Source: JBICHM01 sp043101835
GTDB lineage: Bacteria > Planctomycetota > Phycisphaerae > Phycisphaerales > UBA1924
Direction of reading: 5' to 3'
Length of the DNA stretch: 9,219 nt
NCBI GenBank assembly: GCA_043101835.1
Contig: JBICHM010000293.1
Location: forward strand, 1 to 9,219
The position numbers and the translations under genes are program-made. The notes under the pieces are model-generated. The model was not told the origin of the DNA. It did no database searches and was given only the letters and a program-made list of their open reading frames with translations. The first letter of the stretch is position 1; each line of letters begins with the position of its first letter. This document shows, one piece after another, positions 1-5,259 of this stretch.

Positions 1-840
1 CGCCAGTTCGCAGCCGTCGAGCAGGTGGCGACGCTTGCGACTGAGCAGCACGGCGCCGCCGTAGGCGCCGTCGACGTGCAGCCACACGCCGTGCTCGCGC
101 GCCACCGCGGCGATCTCGCGGATCGGGTCGAACGCGCCCTCGACCGTGGTGCCGGCTGTCGCGTTGATGAAGACGGGGCGGGCGCCGCTGCGCAGGTCGT
201 CGCGGATAGCGCGGTCGAGCGCGGCGGGATCCATGCGCCCCTCACGGTCGCAGGCGATCTTGCGCACGTTGGCGCGTCCGACGCCGACCATGCCCGCGGC
301 CTTCATGATCGAATAATGACTCTCGGCGGAGGAGTACACCATCAGCCGATCGCCCGGCAGGCCGTGCTCGCGCGCATCGGCGATGGCCTCGTTGCGCGCG
401 ACGATCATCGCGACCATGTTCGAGAGCGAGCCTCCCGGGCAGAACATGCCCTCGCCGCGCTCGAAGCCGACATACCCGGCCAGACGCTCGATGACCTCGC
501 GCTCGACGAGGATCTGCGGCCCGGCGACCTTCCAGGTGTACATCGAGATGTTCGCGACGGCGACGAGCATGTCCGCCATCGTCGCCACCGCGTCGCGCCC
601 GGCGAAGAGCTGGTTGAAGAACCGCTTCGAGGAGGTCGTCGGCGTCTCGGCGAGGAGGCGGCGCAGCTTCTCGACCACGTCGTCGAAGGGCAGGCCATCG
701 GCGCAAATCGCGATGTCGAGGTCGTCGTACGCGGCGTCCGGCGCCCGGTAGGGGCGCACCGGCGTCGTCTCCTCCGAGCGGATGTGCTCGAGCGCCAGTT
801 CGGCGGCGCGGCGCACGGCGTCTTCGGACTTCTTGGGCAC
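1..840 (-). CDS. Group II PLP-dependent amino acid decarboxylase, N-terminal 280 residues (runs off left edge)
   Basis: This is the fold-type I PLP decarboxylase family that includes glutamate, aromatic amino acid and cysteine sulfinate decarboxylases; such enzymes remove the alpha-carboxylate of an amino acid to make an amine in the cytoplasm. In translation I see FFNQLFAGRD (residues 74-83), the GGS-xxN cofactor-phosphate segment (G136, G137, S138, N141), SAESHYS with H175 as the likely pyridine-ring stacking histidine, NATAGTT (227-232), and HVDGAYGG (255-262) with D257 as the likely pyridine-N-binding aspartate. The PLP lysine would lie beyond the window edge. The start is GTG at 840: GGAG sits 6 nt upstream and an in-frame TGA lies near 911-913, so there is no ATG choice. 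The gene follows thiS-thiG on the same strand after a 133-bp gap, but nothing ties it to thiamine. The substrate cannot be fixed; the glutamate/cysteine sulfinate-like subgroup is my best guess. Confidence 0.88.
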   Translation of the reverse strand, partial: MPKKSEDAVRRAAELALEHIRSEETTPVRPYRAPDAAYDDLDIAICADGLPFDDVVEKLRRLLAETPTTSSKRFFNQLFAGRDAVATMADMLVAVANISMYTWKVAGPQILVEREVIERLAGYVGFERGEGMFCPGGSLSNMVAMIVARNEAIADAREHGLPGDRLMVYSSAESHYSIMKAAGMVGVGRANVRKIACDREGRMDPAALDRAIRDDLRSGARPVFINATAGTTVEGAFDPIREIAAVAREHGVWLHVDGAYGGAVLLSRKRRHLLDGCELA

Positions 841-973
841 ACGGAGCTCCGATTCGGTGGGGCGGGGCCGGAGGATCGCTCCACCGGGCGTACAGGCTAG
901 GACTGCCTGTCAATCCGAACCAGCGCCGAGACATTCCATCCCATCGGACGCCGCCGGCGGGACACAGCGCGGG

Positions 974-1834
974 TCACTCGCCCGGGATGTAGGAGATGAC
1001 GCCTTCCCAGGGGCTGCTCGCGGAGGCGTACTTCTTCTTCGGGATGCGCCCGGCGAGGTAGGACTGACGCCCGGCGATGCAGGCGTGGCGCATCGCGTGG
1101 GCCATCATGACCGGGTCCTTCGCATGCGCGACCGCGGTGTTGAGCAGCACGCCGTCGGCGCCGAGCTCCATCGCGATCGACACATCGCTCGCGGCGCCGA
1201 CGCCGGCGTCCACGATCACCGGATAGAAATCGCCCTGGTCTTTGAGCAGCTCGAGGCACAGCGCAACGTTGTTCGGGTTGAGGATGCCCTGCCCGCTGCC
1301 GATAGGCGAGCCGGCGGGCATGACGCAGGTGGCGCCCGCCTGCTTGAGGCGCTGCGCCGCGACCGGGTCGTCGCTGGTGTAGGCGAGCACCTCGAAGCCG
1401 TCGCTGACGAGCTCGCGCGTCGCCTCCAGCGTGCCCTCGGGGTCGGGCAGGAGTGTGCGCTTGTCGCCCAGGACTTCCAGCTTCACCCACGACTGCCCGG
1501 GGTTGCCCATCTGCTCGAGCAGTTCGCGCCCGAGGCGCGCGACGCGCACCGCGTCGGCCGCGGCGAAGCAGCCGGCGGTGTTGGGCAGAATGGTCAGCCG
1601 GTCGAGGTCGAGGTGGTCGAGCAGGCTCTCGCCCTGTTCGGTGTACAGGCGTTCGCGCCGCACGGCGACGGTGACGACCTCCGCGCCGGAGGCCTCGATC
1701 GCCTCACCCATGATCTTGAGGTCGCGGTACTTCCCGGTGCCGACGATGAGGCGGCTGGTGAAGGATCGGGAGCCGATGCGGAGCGTGTCGGCGGCGCCGG
1801 GCTCGGCGGCGGTTGGTTGTCGGTCAGTGATCAT
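974..1834 (-). CDS. thiG: Thiazole synthase ThiG
   Basis: ThiG is a TIM-barrel enzyme that condenses 1-deoxy-D-xylulose 5-phosphate, dehydroglycine and sulfur from ThiS thiocarboxylate into the thiazole phosphate of thiamine. Visible hallmarks are the N-terminal SRLIVGTGKY (residues 27-36), PNTAGC (84-89), WVKLEVLGD (116-124) where K118 matches the Schiff-base lysine of the family, LLPDP (128-132), the phosphate-binding AGSPIGSGQG (174-183), and VDAGVG (208-213). From ATG 1834 the protein is 286 aa, slightly longer than the usual 255-270 because of about 18 extra N-terminal residues. A longer reading from TTG at 1897 would overlap thiS by 26 nt and lacks a good ribosome site, so I prefer the ATG. 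It follows thiS by 37 nt and is very probably co-transcribed with it. Confidence 0.95.
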   Translation of the reverse strand: MITDRQPTAAEPGAADTLRIGSRSFTSRLIVGTGKYRDLKIMGEAIEASGAEVVTVAVRRERLYTEQGESLLDHLDLDRLTILPNTAGCFAAADAVRVARLGRELLEQMGNPGQSWVKLEVLGDKRTLLPDPEGTLEATRELVSDGFEVLAYTSDDPVAAQRLKQAGATCVMPAGSPIGSGQGILNPNNVALCLELLKDQGDFYPVIVDAGVGAASDVSIAMELGADGVLLNTAVAHAKDPVMMAHAMRHACIAGRQSYLAGRIPKKKYASASSPWEGVISYIPGE

Positions 1835-1871
1835 CTCGGAGGGGGGTCCGGTTCCTGCGAGGAGGGCGTGC

Positions 1872-2072
1872 TCAGCCGCCGCCGACGAGTGTGACAATCT
1901 CGATCCGGTCGCCGTCGCGGAGCGCGTGCTCGGCGTGGCCGGCCTTGGGGACGAGGGTCTGATTCACTTCAACGGCGCACGCGCCCCGATCGAGATGGCG
2001 CTCGCGCAGGCAGTCGGCGATCGTGCACCCGTCGGGGAGTTCCTCGGTCTGTCCATTGATGATGCAACGCAT
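1872..2072 (-). CDS. thiS: Sulfur carrier protein ThiS
   Basis: This 66-residue ubiquitin-like protein carries sulfur as a C-terminal thiocarboxylate to ThiG. The sequence starts MRCIINGQ, the beta-strand opening typical of ThiS, has the mid-protein VEVNQTLVPK (34-43), then DGDRIEIVTLVGGG (53-66). It ends in the diagnostic Gly-Gly that is adenylated and sulfurylated by ThiF-type partners, which are not in this window. Length is normal for the family (about 65-70 aa). It is the first gene of a thiS-thiG pair. I looked for the THI-box of a TPP riboswitch upstream and did not see one. Confidence 0.94.
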   Translation of the reverse strand: MRCIINGQTEELPDGCTIADCLRERHLDRGACAVEVNQTLVPKAGHAEHALRDGDRIEIVTLVGGG

Positions 2073-2084
2073 GCGAATCGGGAG

Positions 2085-2090
2085 ATTGTA
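2085..2090 (-). promoter_or_regulatory. Possible -10 box for thiS (TACAAT)
   Basis: The minus strand reads TACAAT, five of six matches to TATAAT, ending 12 nt before the thiS ATG. If used, transcription would start only about 6 nt before the start codon, giving a near-leaderless mRNA. No -35 hexamer is seen at 16-18 bp; TTGAGC lies 26 bp upstream, which is too far. Weak call based on one hexamer. Confidence 0.25.
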
Positions 2091-2193
2091 GTGGCCTGGC
2101 CGCCCGGCGCCGCGACGCTCAAGTTTGTGCCCGCTTACTCCCGGTGACCGCCTCGCGCCGCTCCGGCCCGACCGCCGCGACCCGGGGCGCTGC

Positions 2194-2199
2194 TACACT
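2194..2199 (+). promoter_or_regulatory. Possible -10 box for tRNA-Gly (TACACT)
   Basis: TACACT lies 10 nt before the mature 5' end of the tRNA, four of six matches to TATAAT and at a workable distance for a tRNA precursor. I see no convincing -35 element in the GC-rich stretch before it. Confidence 0.3.
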
Positions 2200-2209
2200 C
2201 GCCCCCAAT

Positions 2210-2281
2210 GCGGGCGTAGCTCAATGGTAGAGCGTCAGCCTTCCAAGCTGAATGTTGCCGGTTCGAGTCCGGTCGCCCGCT
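2210..2281 (+). tRNA. tRNA-Gly (anticodon UCC)
   Basis: All arms can be drawn by hand. The acceptor GCGGGCG (2210-2216) pairs with CGCCCGC (2274-2280). The D-stem is GCTC/GAGC and the anticodon stem TCAGC/GCTGA encloses the loop CTTCCAA (2240-2246) with anticodon TCC at 2242-2244. The T-arm is GCCGG-TTCGAGT-CCGGT. The discriminator base is T2281, usual for bacterial tRNA-Gly, and CCA is not encoded. The 3' half is overlapped on the opposite strand by the end of the integrase gene. No terminator follows directly, consistent with foreign DNA having been inserted at its 3' end. Confidence 0.97.
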
Positions 2282-3606
2282 TTCTTGCACCCGCTCGCAC
2301 GCCCTGGCGTATTGGTGCGTTTCCCCGCATTCTGAGCCGCTTTTTGGCGGCCGGCGCATGACCCATCGTCTTGCGGCGCATCGCACGCGCTCGCAGCCGA
2401 AGGCGCCGTTTCGCGCTCCGAGTGCTGGGAATACTGCTGGGGGTGCTGGGGGTCTGCAGGGGCCGGCTGAACGCACTGCGCGGGCGCGGGCTCGGCAACG
2501 ATGACCGGGAGCTTGGCGACGGCGCGCGCTTGATCGGCGAGCCCGAGGTCCGTGTAGTGGCGCAGCGTCGTTTTGATGTCGGCGTGGCGCATCTGGCGCT
2601 GCGCCTCCTGCGGCGTCACGCCCGCCCTCGCCAGCAGCGTGCCCGCCGTCGTGCGCAGCGCGTGGCGATCGACGCGGCGACCCGTTGCGTCGTACTCGGC
2701 GATGCCGGCGCGGGCGAGGTCGTCCGCGAAGGTCCGCGTGGTCGGCGAGGTCGGGAACACCGGATCGGTCGGCTGGGCGTCCTTGGGCCGATGGTCGGTG
2801 AGCGCGGCGACCACCTGCGGGCTGAGCGCGATCCAGTCGTCGCGCTTCGCCTTCCCGACATCCGCGCGGATGAGCAGCGCTGCCTGCGTCAGGTGGACAT
2901 CCTGCCAGGTGATTGCGCCCATCTCCTTCATGCGCAGACCGGTCACCCCGGCGACGAGGTAGAAGGTCGCCCGCGGTCCAGCGGTTGCGACGAGCCGGCC
3001 GAGCTCCTCGGCGGTGAGCGCCCGGCGGCGCACGCGGACGTCGCGGGTCTCGTCGACCTTGGGAAGGTGCTGACAGGGGTTGGCGTCGAGGCGTCCGGTC
3101 TCGACGCACCAGTTCAGGAACGCAACGATGGCCGAACGCACGGCGTTGATCGTCCGTGGGCCGATGGTCTTCGGCTTCTCACCCCTCTTGAGCTTCTGCG
3201 CCCGCAACTGCTTGACCGGCATCGACCGCAGCGCCCGGAGATGCCGCTGCACGCGTGGTGAGTCGAGATCGACGAGTCGCTTGGCGTCGATGTCGGCGAC
3301 GAGCCGTTCGAGCTGGCGGCGCACGGTCTGCACATGGCCGAGACTGCACCCACGGTGCTCCAGGTCGGCGAGGTACTCCTCAAGGTGCTCGGTGAGCGGC
3401 ACGCCCCGGTGCTGGGCGAGGCGGTCGGCGTCGGGGTCGATGATCCCCTCGCGCCGGAGCATGGTGTCTGCTTCGAGCTTGCTCGCGAGCTGCTGCGCTC
3501 TGCGCTTGTCGGTCGTGCGGGAGGACTTCTCGCGGCGGACGCCGTTGTGATCAAACCACTGGATGATCCAGTTGCCCTTGCCGTTGCGTTTGAAGATGGT
3601 GGCCAT
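2221..3606 (-). CDS. int: Tyrosine-family site-specific integrase ending inside tRNA-Gly
   Basis: Phage/integrative-element tyrosine recombinase of 461 aa. The order is an arm-binding-like N-terminus (about 1-55, MATIFKRNGKGNW), a core-binding SAM-like region (about 68-130), and a catalytic domain (about 195-360). All catalytic residues are visible: R225 in GVTGLRMKEM, K252 or K254 in GKAKRDDW, H315 and R318 in HALR, H341, and nucleophile Y351 in TLRHY. It is therefore probably active. After residue 365 comes a low-complexity tail rich in P, Q, S and A. The last 19 residues (443-461, AGDRTRTGNIQLGRLTLYH) are simply the antisense of the tRNA-Gly, with the TGA at 2221-2223 in the tRNA D-arm. 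The start is ATG 3606, with GGGAG a few bases upstream. The excisionase-like gene ends 45 nt before it. The tail may differ in the excised circular form. Confidence 0.93.
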   Translation of the reverse strand: MATIFKRNGKGNWIIQWFDHNGVRREKSSRTTDKRRAQQLASKLEADTMLRREGIIDPDADRLAQHRGVPLTEHLEEYLADLEHRGCSLGHVQTVRRQLERLVADIDAKRLVDLDSPRVQRHLRALRSMPVKQLRAQKLKRGEKPKTIGPRTINAVRSAIVAFLNWCVETGRLDANPCQHLPKVDETRDVRVRRRALTAEELGRLVATAGPRATFYLVAGVTGLRMKEMGAITWQDVHLTQAALLIRADVGKAKRDDWIALSPQVVAALTDHRPKDAQPTDPVFPTSPTTRTFADDLARAGIAEYDATGRRVDRHALRTTAGTLLARAGVTPQEAQRQMRHADIKTTLRHYTDLGLADQARAVAKLPVIVAEPAPAQCVQPAPADPQHPQQYSQHSERETAPSAASACDAPQDDGSCAGRQKAAQNAGKRTNTPGRASGCKKAGDRTRTGNIQLGRLTLYH

Positions 3607-3644
3607 GCTCGTGCTCCCTCGGGTCAGCGTACGACGGCGATCAG

Positions 3645-3662
3645 GCGCGCGCTAGCGCGCGC
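3645..3662. repeat. Perfect 18-bp palindrome over the xis stop codon
   Basis: GCGCGCGCTAGCGCGCGC is a perfect palindrome centred on the TAG stop of the excisionase-like gene (3652-3654, minus strand), in the short gap before int. As RNA it could form a strong GC stem, or as DNA bind a dimer. It has no T-tract and no separate loop, so it is not a classic intrinsic terminator. Alternating GC is also likely by chance in such GC-rich DNA. Confidence 0.6.
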
Positions 3663-3870
3663 TGCCTCGGGTTTGGTTCTCGAGCCAGCGGCGGAGCTCG
3701 TCGACCGGGTACAGCACCCGTGCTCCAAGGCGCACATGCGGGATCTCGCCAGCATTGGTCCAGGTCCACAACAGCCGCTCGCTGATCCCCAGCAGCCGGG
3801 CAGCCTCCTCCCTGCCGACGGCCAGCGGGGCGAACGGCTTACGGTCGTCGTCGTGCGTGCGCCTCGGCAT
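3652..3870 (-). CDS. Excisionase-like (AlpA/MerR-type helix-turn-helix) small DNA-binding protein
   Basis: A 72-aa protein of the HTH_17/excisionase type. It reads LAVGREEAARLLGISERLLW (residues 16-35), then TWTNAGEIPHVRLGARVLYP (36-55) and VDELRRWLEN (56-65). This is the helix-turn-helix, the wing that usually reads IPxxRxGxR, and the final helix of this family. Such proteins bend att-site DNA to steer an integrase toward excision, or act as activators. The ATG at 3870 is preceded by a strong GAGGAGGAG ribosome site; a longer open frame to 4158 is arginine-rich shadow and is rejected. It lies 45 nt before int on the same strand, and a 20-bp inverted repeat (3888-3907) sits 17 bp upstream of its start. 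Confidence 0.85.
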   Translation of the reverse strand: MPRRTHDDDRKPFAPLAVGREEAARLLGISERLLWTWTNAGEIPHVRLGARVLYPVDELRRWLENQTRGSAR

Positions 3871-3887
3871 GGGCTCCTCCTCGATTC

Positions 3888-3907
3888 TGTTCGCTTCACT
3901 GCGAACA
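3888..3907. promoter_or_regulatory. Candidate operator A, inverted repeat upstream of xis
   Basis: TGTTCGCTTCACTGCGAACA is a perfect 7-bp inverted repeat with a 6-bp spacer. It lies between the XRE gene stop and the xis start, just ahead of the xis ribosome site. It shares length, spacing and half-site with a second copy at 4372-4391, so both are probably bound by the XRE regulator encoded between them. Binding here would block or roadblock xis-int expression. The sequence symmetry is seen directly; the binding protein is inferred. Confidence 0.7.
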
Positions 3908-3949
3908 CTGCGGGCGCGGCGACGCCGTGCCGGTCTAGGGTCGTCGGGT

Positions 3950-4342
3950 TCAACTCGTCTTGCGCCGGGTCTTCTTCGTCGTCTTGTCGGCGAGCGCCTT
4001 CGCCTGGGCGATGAGCTCATCCCATTGCGCGGCGTCGAGGTTCCGCGCAGCGCGCAGGAGTTCGGGCGCCTTGGCGGCGGTGGTCGGGTTCTTCGAGGCG
4101 ATCTCGCCGACGACGGTCTCTGCCCGGCCCCAGCCGGCGCGAAGCGTGGCCTCATCAACGCCGTACACGGCCGCGATGCGAAGCAGCAGCGCCTCGGAGG
4201 GATTGCGGCGGCCCTTCTCCAGATCGGTCAGGTGGGCGGGCGCGATGTCGAGGAGCTTGGCCATCTCGCGGAGCCCCTTGCCGAGGACCTCGACGCGTCG
4301 CTGGCGGAGGATGTCGCCGATGGGCTTCTTCGCGGGGGCCAT
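3950..4342 (-). CDS. XRE/Cro-CI family helix-turn-helix regulator
   Basis: A 130-aa cytoplasmic regulator with an HTH_3 domain at about residues 8-63: IGDILRQRR, then LREMAKLLDIAPAHLTDLEK (24-43), GRRNPSEALLLRIAAVYGV. The positions of the two DNA-contact helices are typical of lambda-CI-like repressors. The C-terminus is a helix (NLDAAQWDELIAQAKALADK) followed by a lysine/arginine-rich tail; there is no LexA-like peptidase region, so SOS self-cleavage is unlikely. I start at ATG 4342 because GGAG lies 7 nt upstream; two ATGs further up (4372, 4384) fall inside the predicted promoter and operator. The gene precedes xis and int on the same strand. It is probably a self-limiting repressor of the integration genes. 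Confidence 0.87.
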   Translation of the reverse strand: MAPAKKPIGDILRQRRVEVLGKGLREMAKLLDIAPAHLTDLEKGRRNPSEALLLRIAAVYGVDEATLRAGWGRAETVVGEIASKNPTTAAKAPELLRAARNLDAAQWDELIAQAKALADKTTKKTRRKTS

Positions 4343-4371
4343 GACGGGGCTCCAAGCGGCGAGTGGCCGCA

Positions 4372-4391
4372 TGTTCGCAATCATGCTAACA
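4372..4391. promoter_or_regulatory. Candidate operator B, inverted repeat over the xre promoter
   Basis: TGTTCGCAATCATGCTAACA (plus strand) is an imperfect inverted repeat, with TGTT-GCA symmetric in both halves, and the same 20-bp architecture as operator A. It covers the predicted -10 box of the xre gene (4383-4388). A repressor bound here would shut off its own gene, as in phage-type autoregulation. The weaker symmetry than operator A would fit lower affinity, but that is inference. Confidence 0.62.
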
Positions 4392-4410
4392 ACACGACAG
4401 GGCCGGTCAA
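4383..4410 (-). promoter_or_regulatory. Sigma-70-type promoter for xre
   Basis: On the minus strand TTGACC (4410-4405) is followed after 16 bp by TAGCAT (4388-4383), five of six and four of six matches to the -35 and -10 consensus. Transcription would start near 4376 and give a leader of roughly 35 nt before the ATG at 4342. The -10 lies inside operator B. It may drive xre, xis and int as one unit. Confidence 0.5.
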
Positions 4411-4552
4411 GTGGCTGCCCGGCAGAAAGTGGCGGCGATCACTCGCGGAGGATGGGAACACCGTCCTCGACCTGCACGCGCTCAAGGCTGAGCGCGGCGA
4501 TCGCCTTCTCGGGCGCAACCAACAGCGGCACGAGCGACGGCCGCAGAACGCC
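4411..4552. other. Non-coding spacer between the xre promoter and the tRNA fragment
   Basis: No gene is supported in these 142 bases. An open frame on the minus strand continues out of the tRNA fragment to a TGA at 4439 and reads protein-like at its end (APEKAIAALSLERVQVEDG), but it has no start of its own. GAGGA and TCCTC around 4447-4467 could pair as a small hairpin. If the element circularises, part of the attachment-site arm would lie here. Confidence 0.4.
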
Positions 4553-4594
4553 CTGTCGATCCGGTGGTTGCGGGTTCGAGTTCCGTCCGCCTCG
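4553..4594 (+). pseudogene. 3' half of a tRNA, Asp-like (GTC), probable attachment-site remnant
   Basis: The sequence fits a tRNA from base 32 to the discriminator. It has anticodon loop CTGTCGA (4553-4559, anticodon GTC), 3' anticodon strand TCCGG, variable region TGGTT, T-arm GCGGG-TTCGAGT-TCCGT, and acceptor 3' strand CCGCCTC with discriminator G4594. The 5' half is absent: the five bases before the loop are ACGCC, which cannot pair with TCCGG, and no GAGGCGG acceptor strand or D-arm is found upstream. A break exactly at the anticodon loop, with the 3' part intact and a terminator following, is what tRNA-targeting integrases leave at the distal end. It does not match the tRNA-Gly at the other end. 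Confidence 0.65.
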
Positions 4595-4601
4595 CTTCGT
4601 A

Positions 4602-4626
4602 AGCCCCTGCTTTGCAGGGGCTTTTT
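4602..4626 (+). terminator. Rho-independent terminator
   Basis: AGCCCCTGC (4602-4610), loop TTT, GCAGGGGCT (4614-4622), then a T-run to 4626. This is a perfect 9-bp GC-rich stem. It follows the tRNA 3' fragment by 7 bases, so it was probably the original terminator of that tRNA gene. It also shields the downstream signalling operon from read-through. Confidence 0.9.
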
Positions 4627-4649
4627 GTATCCAAGCATCGAGCGATGAC

Positions 4650-4679
4650 GCCCGCCGGACCTTTGGTCCGATGGTGGGC
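4650..4679. repeat. Inverted repeat / stem-loop
   Basis: CGGACC-TTT-GGTCCG (4656-4670) forms a 6-bp stem with a 3-base loop, extended outward by GCCC (4650-4653) with GGGC (4676-4679) through a bulged segment. No T-run follows on the plus strand. Role unknown; it may be a protein-binding site or a structured spacer just outside the element. Confidence 0.45.
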
Positions 4680-4767
4680 AAGCGTATAGCAATGGCATGC
4701 GGTCGGTCGCTACGACGGTTATCCGGACATCAATGCGCTTTGCGGTGGCACTGCGCCGGGTTGCGGT

Positions 4768-4794
4768 GAAACGCCAAGAGCGGTGTGCCGATAG
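4768..4794 (+). promoter_or_regulatory. Sigma-28 (FliA)-like promoter for the response regulator/HD-GYP operon
   Basis: GAAA (4768-4771), 15 bp, then GCCGATAG (4787-4794). The flagellar sigma-28 consensus is TAAA-N15-GCCGATAA, so the -35 core has one mismatch, the -10 has one mismatch and the spacing is exact. Transcription would start near 4802, giving a leader of about 60 nt. This suggests coupling of the operon to motility genes, if the organism has that sigma factor. Confidence 0.5.
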
Positions 4795-4863
4795 TGCATC
4801 GAGGGCGAGCACGGCGCCGCAGGCTGGCACTGTGCAGGATTATCCCGGTTGGACACCGTGTTC

Positions 4864-5259
4864 ATGACGAATGTCTATGTCCTTGTCGTCGATGATGAGC
4901 CGCACATTCGGCATGTGGTGTCGCTGAAGCTTCGCGCTGCGGGCATCGCTTGCGAACAAGCGTCGCAGGGCCTTGAGGCTCTGGATATCGTGCGAGTTCG
5001 CGCTCCTGCGCTGGTTGTGACTGATTATCAGATGCCGGGGATGGATGGTCTGCAGCTGTCACGCGCGCTGGTCGCTGAAAGCACGACGGCGCGCGCGCCG
5101 GTGCTTCTGCTGACGGCGCGCGGGCATCGCGTGCCACCGAGCGAACTGGCGGGAACCAACATTCAGCAGGTGATCGACAAGCCGTTCAGTCCGCGGCAGT
5201 TGATTGAGACGATTCGCGAGTTGCTCGATGCGGCCAGCGCCGCGGAGCGCGCGGCATGA
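4864..5259 (+). CDS. Single-domain response regulator (CheY-like receiver)
   Basis: A 131-aa receiver with no output domain. Visible are the acidic pair D10/D11 in LVVDDEP, phosphoacceptor D54 in VVTDYQMPGMDG, T84 in LLLTARG, and K106 in VIDKPFSP, so all residues for phosphorylation and switching are present. I choose ATG 4864 because the receiver fold normally begins a few residues before the first strand. TTG at 4849 with AGGA nine nt upstream is a real alternative and would add five residues (MDTVF). Its stop overlaps the next start in ATGA, so the two genes are translationally coupled, and the receiver most likely controls or partners the HD-GYP protein. No cognate kinase is in the window. 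Confidence 0.9.
   Translation: MTNVYVLVVDDEPHIRHVVSLKLRAAGIACEQASQGLEALDIVRVRAPALVVTDYQMPGMDGLQLSRALVAESTTARAPVLLLTARGHRVPPSELAGTNIQQVIDKPFSPRQLIETIRELLDAASAAERAA

Larger units (their letters stand above)
2282..4594. mobile_element. Minimal integrative element or remnant (int-xis-xre) beside tRNA-Gly
   Basis: The block between the intact tRNA-Gly and the tRNA-Asp-like 3' fragment contains only recombination and control genes (integrase, excisionase-like protein, XRE regulator), all on one strand with the integrase facing the tRNA 3' end. This is the classic arrangement at one end of a tRNA-integrated element. No cargo, replication or packaging gene is visible. The boundaries are uncertain: the right-hand tRNA fragment matches tRNA-Gly at only 27 of 42 positions, which is no more than tRNAs share generally, so it is not a duplicate of the left site. 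The block could be a tiny element, one end of a decayed island, or two overlapping integration events. Confidence 0.55.

Noticed and set aside
25..900. Long open frame on the plus strand across the decarboxylase
   Set aside because: It is antisense to a clear PLP decarboxylase; its translation is rich in Arg, Ala, Asp and His with no family pattern, as expected of a shadow frame in GC-rich DNA.
782..1894. Plus-strand frame of 370 aa across thiG
   Set aside because: Antisense to thiG, which has diagnostic motifs throughout; no family pattern in the plus-strand translation.
2371..3261. Plus-strand frame of 296 aa opposite the integrase
   Set aside because: The integrase has all catalytic residues on the other strand; this frame is its shadow.
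3931..3960. T-arm-like string GGGTTCAACTC near the end of xre
   Set aside because: The flanking bases do not form a T-stem and no acceptor strand follows; chance resemblance at the xre stop codon.
3871..4158. N-terminal extension of the excisionase frame
   Set aside because: It is arginine- and proline-rich, overlaps the XRE gene in another frame and lacks a ribosome site; ATG 3870 has a strong one.
4520..4594. A complete functional tRNA ending at 4594
   Set aside because: The 5' acceptor strand (would be GAGGCGG), the D-arm and the 5' anticodon strand cannot be found; only bases 32 onward fit.
4381..4830. Minus-strand frames of 149 aa and 80 aa covering the tRNA fragment and terminator
   Set aside because: Residues such as DGTRTRNHRID and RNSNPQPPDRQ are the antisense of tRNA arms, and the rest reads through a terminator hairpin; no credible start or family.
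4680..4863. c-di-GMP riboswitch ahead of the HD-GYP operon
   Set aside because: The conserved GEMM segments are not recognisable here; only a promoter-like motif is supported.
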